18,817 nt of DNA from Caulobacter sp. (lineage in GTDB: Bacteria > Pseudomonadota > Alphaproteobacteria > Caulobacterales > Caulobacteraceae): contig JACMOF010000233.1 in the NCBI GenBank assembly GCA_014378155.1, forward strand, positions 1 through 18,817, read 5' to 3'. A model generated the notes under the pieces. That model did not search any database. It saw only the letters and a list, made by a program, of their open reading frames with translations, and was not told where the DNA came from. The position numbers and the translations under genes are program-made. Below, piece after piece: positions 13,811 through 18,817 of the stretch (position 1 is the stretch's first letter; the number at the start of each line of letters is the position of its first letter).

Positions 13811-14305
13811 ATGGCCGAAGCTTTCAATGACAAGATCCTAGCCGGCGACAAGTCGGCCCGCTACGCCGAGGTAGCCGACGAGATCGCCTCGGTGCTGGAC
13901 GGCGAGACCAACCTCACCGCGCGCATGGCCACGGTGGCCTCAATGCTGGCCGGCAGCTTCGACCACTATTTCTGGACCGGTTTCTACGTGGTTGATCCGC
14001 TGAAGGATCGCGAGTTGGTGGTAGGCCCCTATCAGGGCACGTTGGGCTGCCTGCGCATCGCCTATGGCCGCGGCGTCTGCGGCGCGGCGGCGGAAACCGG
14101 CCAGACCCAGTTGGTCGAGAATGTCCATGCCTTCCCCGGTCACATCGCCTGCGACAGCCGCTCGGAAAGCGAGATCGTCGTGCCGGTGTTCAATGCGAAT
14201 GGAACCCTGCTGGCGGTGTTCGACGTCGACTCCGACAAGCCCGCTGCTTTTGACCTTGTCGATCAGCGGGGCATCGAGGCTATTCTCAAGGCGACCTTCG
14301 CCTAG
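13811..14305 (+). CDS. msrC: Free methionine-(R)-sulfoxide reductase (GAF-domain fRMsr)
   Basis: This cytosolic enzyme reduces free L-methionine-(R)-sulfoxide with thioredoxin and so repairs oxidised methionine. The 164 residues are one GAF domain. The three cysteines are present: Cys80 (TLGCLRI), Cys90 (GRGVCGAAA) and Cys114 (HIACDSRSESEIVVP). Their spacing of 10 and 24 is the same as Cys84, Cys94 and Cys118 of the E. coli enzyme. GPYQG and DVDSD, also typical, are intact. No Shine-Dalgarno sequence precedes the ATG, and a good promoter ends just upstream, so translation may be leaderless. It stands 42 bases after the crotonase and 79 before the acyltransferase cassette. Confidence 0.95.
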   Translation: MAEAFNDKILAGDKSARYAEVADEIASVLDGETNLTARMATVASMLAGSFDHYFWTGFYVVDPLKDRELVVGPYQGTLGCLRIAYGRGVCGAAAETGQTQLVENVHAFPGHIACDSRSESEIVVPVFNANGTLLAVFDVDSDKPAAFDLVDQRGIEAILKATFA

Positions 14306-14360
14306 ACGTGTTCCAGCCGAGGGTGCTGGCCCAGGGGTTGCAATCCAACCTGCATCTTTC

Positions 14361-14380
14361 CCTAACCGGATCGGATTAGG
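14361..14380 (+). promoter_or_regulatory. Imperfect palindrome before the acyltransferase gene
   Basis: CCTAACCGGATCGGATTAGG is symmetric at 16 of 20 positions around GATC. It ends in the AGG of the ribosome-binding site, four bases before the ATG. It could be an operator or a hairpin that hides the Shine-Dalgarno sequence. Confidence 0.3.
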
Positions 14381-14384
14381 ACAT

Positions 14385-15521
14385 ATGGCGATGCTGGACG
14401 TTGAAACTCTTCACCCTCGCGCGTTGGCTTCGGCCGATCTGCAGATGTGGCGTGACATGGCGGCGGCCGAGCCGGCGTTCAGCAGCCCGTTGATGGGGCC
14501 CGACTTCGCCTTGGCCGTGGGCGCCGTTCGCGACGACGCCCGGGTGGCGGTGCTTCGTGGTCGCGGCGAGACCTTGGGTTACCTGGCCTATCATCGCCGT
14601 CCCGGCGCGGTGGCTCGCCCGATCGGCTCGCCTTTATCGGACTATCACGGCCTCGTCTCGCGACGGGACGCCGGCCTGACCGGACCCGAGGTGCTGCGCG
14701 CCGCCGATCTGACCTCGCTTCGCTACACCGGCCTGATCGACCCCTACGGCGTGTTCGACAAGGCCCAGCAGAAGACGGCGCACGTCATCGCCTTGGCCGA
14801 TACCGACGCCGAAACCTATCTGGAGGCCGTGCGCGCGGCCAGCCCGAAGAAGATCAAGAATTGGCGCCGTCTCGACAACAAGCTCGAGCGCGAGATGGGG
14901 ACGATCACGCTGATCGGCGCCGATCGATCGCCCGTCGCCTTCGACCAGTTGATCGCCTGGAAGCGCGAGCAGCTCGAACGCACCGGCGTTCACGATTTCT
15001 TGCGTCCAGACTGGACGCGAAACCTGATGCTGGACCTGTTCGCCAAGCAAGACGGTCCGCTGCAGGGGCTGATGATCAACCTGTACGCTGGCGGCGAGTT
15101 GGTCAGCGGTCATTTCGGCGTGCGGGCCGGCGGCGTTTATCATCCGTGGATCGCCTCGACCAATCCGGCCTATGCGGAATGGTCGCCGGGCCAAATCTTC
15201 TTCATGCGAGCGATCGCCGCCATGCCGGGCCTGGGCCTGACCCGCTACGACCTGGGTCCTGGGCATGACCACTACAAGGGCGCCTATGCGCTCAATCAGA
15301 TCCAGATCGGCGAAGGCACGGCCACCGCTTCCAGCATGGCTGGCCGCGTCGCCAGCTCGCTGGACAGTGTCTGGGACCTGGCAGGCGGGAAGGGGCCCGG
15401 CCCTGTCGGCAAGCTGCGTCGGCGCATGGACGCCATCGCCAGCGTCGAGCTGACCCTTGGCGGGCGGGTGCGGGGCCTGGCCCACGCCTTCGCTAACCAA
15501 GCGCAAAGGCAAGCCGGGTAA
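14385..15521 (+). CDS. GNAT-fold N-acyltransferase, CelD/BcsL (BioF2) type, HfsK-like
   Basis: The 378-residue protein has the double-GNAT layout of the CelD/BcsL acyltransferases that modify exopolysaccharides. The N-terminal half has SPLMGPDFALAVGAVRDDARV. The C-terminal GNAT half (about 150-315) has KNWRRLDNKLERE, WKREQLERTGVHDF, the beta-strand pair LYAGGELVSGHFGVRAGG, and GLTRYDLGPGHDHYKGAYA. The last 55 residues are a basic amphipathic tail (VGKLRRRMDAIASVELTLGGRV). The layout and tail recall Caulobacter HfsK, which affects holdfast cohesion and responds to c-di-GMP, but orthology is not proven. The start is the ATG at 14385 with AGGA before it; the longer frame overlaps msrC. The gene leads a tight cassette: the glycosyltransferase starts 25 bases after its stop. 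Confidence 0.85.
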   Translation: MAMLDVETLHPRALASADLQMWRDMAAAEPAFSSPLMGPDFALAVGAVRDDARVAVLRGRGETLGYLAYHRRPGAVARPIGSPLSDYHGLVSRRDAGLTGPEVLRAADLTSLRYTGLIDPYGVFDKAQQKTAHVIALADTDAETYLEAVRAASPKKIKNWRRLDNKLEREMGTITLIGADRSPVAFDQLIAWKREQLERTGVHDFLRPDWTRNLMLDLFAKQDGPLQGLMINLYAGGELVSGHFGVRAGGVYHPWIASTNPAYAEWSPGQIFFMRAIAAMPGLGLTRYDLGPGHDHYKGAYALNQIQIGEGTATASSMAGRVASSLDSVWDLAGGKGPGPVGKLRRRMDAIASVELTLGGRVRGLAHAFANQAQRQAG

Positions 15522-15546
15522 CACTGCGGGAAAGTCTGGAGCCCGC

Positions 15547-16467
15547 ATGCGCGTTACGGTCATGATCCCTACTCAGCGGCGCCTCGGCGGCCTCGCCGTC
15601 GCGGCGCGCTCGGTGTTCGCCCAGGCCGGCGTCGTGAGCGGCGATCTGGAGCTGGTGATCGTCGACAACGACCAGGCGCCATCGGCCCAGGCCACGGCCG
15701 TCAAGCTGGCGATCGAGGCGCCGTTCCCGATTCATTATGTCCATGAGGCACGCCCCGGCGTGGCCTACGCCCGCAACGCCGGCATGGCCAAGGCGAGCGG
15801 CGATCTGATCGCCTTCCTCGACGACGACGAAGAGGCGCCAACCGGCTGGCTGTCGGCCCTGCTGGCGGCCCAGCTCCGCTATGAGGCCGATGTCGTCTTC
15901 GGCCCGGTCCGGGCTCGCGCGCCGCTCAGCGTGGTGTCGCATCGCGACTATCTGGAGCGGTTCTTCTCGCGCGAGGGACAGGCCGAGGCCGGCGTCATCG
16001 ACCACTATTACGGCTGCGGCGACAGCCTCCTGCGCCGCGCCGCCTTACCCGACCCCGTCGCGCCCTTCGCGATCGAACGCAACCACATCGGCGGCGAGGA
16101 CGACATGCTGTTTGGCCAAATGCAGGCCCGCGGCGCGATCTTCGCCTGGGAGCCGGCCGCCTGGGTCTGGGAAGACCCCGTGCCCGGCCGCCTGACCCTA
16201 GGCTACACGATCGCCCGCGCCTTCGCCTATGGCCAGGGTCCGACCTCGCACTGCGCCGCCGCGAGCCCGCCCGATTGGCTCGGCGTTGTCCGCTGGATGG
16301 CGGTAGGCGTCGTCCAGGCCGTGCTGTTTGGCGCGATGGCGGGCTTGAAATGGCTGACCCAGGCCCACGACCGCGCCGAATGGCTCGACCGCGCCGCGCG
16401 CGGCCTAGGCAAGACCCTGTGGTGGGGACCCTTCAAGATCCAGTTCTACGGAAGGACCGCGTCGTGA
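15547..16467 (+). CDS. Family 2 glycosyltransferase
   Basis: This inverting GT-A glycosyltransferase of 306 residues transfers a sugar from a nucleotide-sugar to a growing glycan at the cytosolic membrane face. It has the N-terminal strand MRVTVMIPT, VIVDN with Asp40, the metal-binding run FLDDDEEAP (Asp92-94) and the acceptor-side IGGEDDML (Glu184-Asp186). The C terminus has one amphipathic or membrane segment (about 257-275, WMAVGVVQAVLFGAMAGLKW). The start is the ATG at 15547, with GGAG five bases upstream; the longer frame back to 15457 lies in the preceding gene. It ends in GTGA, overlapping the next gene. Context suggests that acyltransferase, glycosyltransferase and oxygenase-like protein act on one surface glycan. 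Confidence 0.92.
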   Translation: MRVTVMIPTQRRLGGLAVAARSVFAQAGVVSGDLELVIVDNDQAPSAQATAVKLAIEAPFPIHYVHEARPGVAYARNAGMAKASGDLIAFLDDDEEAPTGWLSALLAAQLRYEADVVFGPVRARAPLSVVSHRDYLERFFSREGQAEAGVIDHYYGCGDSLLRRAALPDPVAPFAIERNHIGGEDDMLFGQMQARGAIFAWEPAAWVWEDPVPGRLTLGYTIARAFAYGQGPTSHCAAASPPDWLGVVRWMAVGVVQAVLFGAMAGLKWLTQAHDRAEWLDRAARGLGKTLWWGPFKIQFYGRTAS

Positions 16468-17381
16468 GCATCATAAGCGACTGGACCGAAGCCAAGGCGA
16501 CGGCCTTCGGCCGGAAGAACCTGGTCTTCCAGCACGACCTGCACGAGCGGCCGATGTTCGACGACGAGGGTTTGGCGCGGCTGCTGGACCAGTATCCGCG
16601 CGACCAACTGGGCGTCTTCACCATGGGCGAGGACCCCAAGGCCTGGACCACCTGGCGCAAGGGCGCGGCGGGCAATCTGAGCGGCGACCAACTTCTGGAG
16701 GCGGCCAAGACCGGCCGCATCTGGCTGAACCTGCGCCACACCAACGACTTTGTGGCGGAATACGCAGCCCTCTGCGACGAGATCTTCGCCGAGAAGGAGG
16801 CCCGCGTGCCGGGCCTGCGCACTTTCAAGCGGGATCTGGGCATGCTGATCAGCAGCGCCAACGCCCAGGTGTTCTACCATCTCGACGTGCCGCTGGTGTC
16901 GCTGTGGCAGATCCGGGGACAGAAGAAGGTCTGGGTCTATCCGGTGGCCGACCCCTATGTCGGCGAGCTGGCGCTGGAGAAGATCGTGCTCAAGGAAACC
17001 GCCGAGCAGTTCGCCTTCGAACCCGCCTGGGACGCCGGCGCCCAGTGCGTCGACATGGTCCCTGGGACGATGGTCACCTGGAAGCAGAACGCGCCGCATC
17101 GGATCGAGAACGGGCCGATGCTCAACGTCTCAATCTCGATCGAATTCATGACTCCGCCGGCCCTGATGCGCGCCAATGTCATCTACGCCAACGGCGTGCT
17201 GCGTCGGCGGCTAGGGGCGCGACCCCGAATCCAGAACGGTTTTGGTCCGATGGCCCTGGGCAAGCTGGCCGTGGCGCGCGGCGCCAAGGCGCTGAACCTG
17301 CAGACCCCGCACGTGCGCCACCTGCCGGTGACGTTCGGGCTGGATGCAGCGCGACCGGGGTTTTTGGTGGAGCGGGTTTAA
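16464..17381 (+). CDS. JmjC/cupin-like Fe(II)-dependent oxygenase-type protein
   Basis: The 305-residue protein has a double-stranded beta-helix core with a plausible iron triad: His139 and Asp141 in FYHLDVP and His212 in QNAPHRIENG. LWQIRGQKKVWVYP and VPGTMVTWKQ flank them. This is the arrangement of JmjC-like 2-oxoglutarate/Fe(II) hydroxylases, usually annotated cupin-like or transcriptional regulator. The substrate is unknown; context favours a glycan or membrane-linked intermediate over a protein. The start is GTG at 16464, overlapping the glycosyltransferase stop in GTGA, so the two are coupled; the longer upstream frame lies inside the glycosyltransferase gene. No signal peptide is seen. 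A palindromic repeat starts four bases after the stop and may end the transcript. Confidence 0.8.
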   Translation: MSIISDWTEAKATAFGRKNLVFQHDLHERPMFDDEGLARLLDQYPRDQLGVFTMGEDPKAWTTWRKGAAGNLSGDQLLEAAKTGRIWLNLRHTNDFVAEYAALCDEIFAEKEARVPGLRTFKRDLGMLISSANAQVFYHLDVPLVSLWQIRGQKKVWVYPVADPYVGELALEKIVLKETAEQFAFEPAWDAGAQCVDMVPGTMVTWKQNAPHRIENGPMLNVSISIEFMTPPALMRANVIYANGVLRRRLGARPRIQNGFGPMALGKLAVARGAKALNLQTPHVRHLPVTFGLDAARPGFLVERV

Positions 17382-17384
17382 CAA

Positions 17385-17519
17385 GTCCACCCCCTGTGGG
17401 GCAAGCGATCGCGCAGCGATCGGTGGGGGAGTTAACTGGTCGTTGATGAGGGACCCGGCCGCCTGCCGATCACTCCACCTCCGTCGGCTTTGCCGACACC
17501 TCCCCCACGGGGGGAGGAC
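17385..17519. repeat. Two-armed palindromic intergenic repeat, copy 2 (inverted)
   Basis: The 135-base element has GTCCACCCCCTGTGGGG at its left end and CACGGGGGGAGGAC at its right end. Its right arm (17471-17519), with CCGTCGGCTTTGCCGAC, is close to the reverse complement of the left arm of copy 1. Its left arm (17385-17432), with GCGATCGCGCAGCGATC, matches the right arm of copy 1 with compensated changes in the stem. The middle, about 40 bases, differs. It lies between convergent-free, same-strand genes. Confidence 0.85.
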
Positions 17520-17566
17520 TGTTCAAACCCTTGCCCCGACGCAGACTTTGCGCCACTTGTGCGTGG

Positions 17567-18091
17567 ATGAGTCAGGCGGTCACGATTGAACTAGGCGAGG
17601 GCGCGGCACATGACGCGCGGGCGTTAAGAAGCGCCTTTGGCTGCTTCACCACCGGTGTGACGGTGATCACCACCACAGGGGAGGGCGGCCGCCGCGTCGG
17701 CTTGACGGCCAATAGCTTCACCTCGGTGTCGCTCGACCCGCCCCTGGCCTTGGTCTGCGTCGACCTGAACTCGCGCAGCCTGTCGGCGCTCGACGCCGCG
17801 GGCCTGTTCACCGTCAATGTCCTGCACGCCGACCAGCAGGCCATGGCCCGGCAGTTCGTGCAGAAGGACGGCGACCGCTTCGCCGGCATCGACACCGAAA
17901 CCTGGATCACCGGGGCCCCGATCCTGCCGGGCTGCATGGCCAATTTCGAATGCGTCACCCACCACGTCTTCGACGCTGGCGACCACCGTGTCTATGTCGG
18001 GCGGGTCGTGAAGCTGCGCTACGATCCCGACCACGAGCCACTGGTCTATCTGCAGGGCCGGTTCCGCCGCGTGCACGTCGACGCCGCGTAG
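17567..18091 (+). CDS. Flavin reductase (DIM6/NTAB, HpaC-like), NAD(P)H:FMN/FAD
   Basis: This small FMN-binding split-barrel protein of 174 residues supplies reduced flavin to a partner monooxygenase. It shows ALRSAFGCFTTGVTVITT, the flavin-binding LTANSFTSVSLDPPLALVCV, NVLHADQQAMARQF and the barrel end HRVYVGRVVKL. No two-component monooxygenase gene is in the window, so the partner is unknown. The ATG at 17567 is chosen because the family N terminus begins near here; no clear Shine-Dalgarno sequence precedes it, and the frame stays open to 17531. It follows the palindromic repeat by 47 bases and precedes mmsA by 75. Confidence 0.9.
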   Translation: MSQAVTIELGEGAAHDARALRSAFGCFTTGVTVITTTGEGGRRVGLTANSFTSVSLDPPLALVCVDLNSRSLSALDAAGLFTVNVLHADQQAMARQFVQKDGDRFAGIDTETWITGAPILPGCMANFECVTHHVFDAGDHRVYVGRVVKLRYDPDHEPLVYLQGRFRRVHVDAA

Positions 18092-18166
18092 CGGGCAGAT
18101 TTCGCGCGATACGGCGGGAATTCCGGATGCTATTTGACGCGCAAAACAAGATTTAGGGAGCGCTTC

Positions 18167-18817
18167 ATGCGTAGCATCGCCCATTTCGTGAACGGACAGG
18201 CCCTCGCGGGCGCCTCGGGCCGGTTCGGCGACGTCTTCAATCCCAATACCGGCGAGGTCCAGGCCCGCGTGCCGCTGGCCACCGACGCGGAACTCGACGC
18301 CGCCGTGCAGGCCGCGGCCGCCGCCCAGATCGGCTGGGCTGCCACCAATCCGCAACGCCGCGCCCGGGTGATGTTCGAATTCAAGCGCCTGATCGAGCGG
18401 GACATGAACAGCCTGGCCGAGATCCTGTCATCCGAGCACGGCAAGGTCATCGCCGACAGCAAGGGCGACATCCAGCGCGGGCTGGAAGTCATTGAATTTG
18501 CCTGTGGTATCCCACACATCCTGAAGGGCGAATACACCGAGGGCGCGGGTCCCGGCATCGACGTCTATTCGATGCGCCAGCCGCTGGGGGTCTGCGCGGG
18601 CATCACCCCGTTCAATTTCCCGGCCATGATCCCGATGTGGATGTTCGGCATTTCGATCCCCGTCGGCAACACTTTCATCCTCAAGCCGTCGGAGAAGGAT
18701 CCGACCGTGCCGGTGAAACTGGCCGAGCTGATGATGGAGGCGGGGGCCCCGGCGGGCGTGCTGAACGTCATCCACGGCGACAAGAGCGCCGTCGACGCCA
18801 TCCTGACCCATCCCGAC
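18167..18817 (+). CDS. mmsA: CoA-acylating methylmalonate-semialdehyde dehydrogenase, 3' end cut by window edge
   Basis: This enzyme converts methylmalonate or malonate semialdehyde to propionyl-CoA or acetyl-CoA in valine, thymine and inositol breakdown. The first 217 residues are present and in frame to the window edge. The MmsA-specific start HFVNGQALAG is followed by FNPNTGEVQARVPLA, the substrate-pocket IPHILKGEYTEG, PFNFPAMIP with the oxyanion Asn150, and the cofactor lysine Lys173 in LKPSEKDP. The catalytic cysteine lies beyond the window. AGGGAG stands six bases before the ATG. Full family length is about 500 residues. Confidence 0.95.
   Translation, partial: MRSIAHFVNGQALAGASGRFGDVFNPNTGEVQARVPLATDAELDAAVQAAAAAQIGWAATNPQRRARVMFEFKRLIERDMNSLAEILSSEHGKVIADSKGDIQRGLEVIEFACGIPHILKGEYTEGAGPGIDVYSMRQPLGVCAGITPFNFPAMIPMWMFGISIPVGNTFILKPSEKDPTVPVKLAELMMEAGAPAGVLNVIHGDKSAVDAILTHPD

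Noticed and set aside
14064..14384. Upstream extension of the acyltransferase frame
   Set aside because: The extension lies inside the methionine sulfoxide reductase gene in another frame; the ATG at 14385 has its own Shine-Dalgarno sequence.
18134..18140. TTGACGC as a -35 element for mmsA
   Set aside because: No GCTANA-like -10 element lies at the right distance downstream.

Overview
The window looks like chromosomal DNA of a Caulobacter-like alphaproteobacterium (order Caulobacterales). The evidence is high GC, a MucR/Ros regulator with a degenerate zinc finger, candidate promoters of the Caulobacter housekeeping type (TTGACS, 14-base spacer, GCTANA), a candidate general-stress (EcfG/SigT) promoter of the GGAAC-N16-CGTT type, and a short two-armed palindromic repeat between genes. 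This placement rests on recognised families and motifs, not on a database search.

Layout. 1-1178 (-): SppA signal peptide peptidase, cut by the window edge just after its catalytic serine. 1329-1631: tRNA-Pro(CGG) on - and tRNA-Gln(TTG) on +, each with a candidate promoter. 1632-2223: no gene seen. 2224-2652 (+): MucR-family regulator with a strong terminator. 2718-3569 (-): C-terminal remnant of an outer-membrane beta-barrel-like protein, abutting the 3' end of a Pat/MnaT-type GNAT acetyltransferase (3592-4143). A palindromic repeat (4148-4259) separates that gene from an exported oligopeptidase B (4280-6526, -). A trypsin-like protease (6632-7498, +) diverges from the oligopeptidase. A CsbD stress protein follows (7584-7766, +).

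7833-13768 carries lipid/CoA-type catabolic genes on both strands: a MaoC hydratase, a small membrane protein, an AMP-forming acyl-CoA synthetase, a VapBC toxin-antitoxin pair, a GMC oxidoreductase and a divergent crotonase. 13811-14305 (+) is a free methionine-(R)-sulfoxide reductase, probably leaderless. 14385-17381 (+) is a tight three-gene cassette: a CelD/BcsL (BioF2)-type acyltransferase, a family 2 glycosyltransferase and a JmjC/cupin-like Fe(II) protein whose start overlaps the glycosyltransferase stop. A second, inverted copy of the palindromic repeat (17385-17519) follows. The window ends with a flavin reductase and the 5' part of methylmalonate-semialdehyde dehydrogenase.

The most interesting part is the acyltransferase-glycosyltransferase-JmjC cassette. 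It looks like a small surface-polysaccharide tailoring unit, and its first gene resembles the holdfast acyltransferase HfsK. Other points of note are the repeat whose end supplies a Shine-Dalgarno sequence, the stress promoter in front of the CsbD gene, the crotonase with relocated acidic residues, and the decapitated barrel gene.
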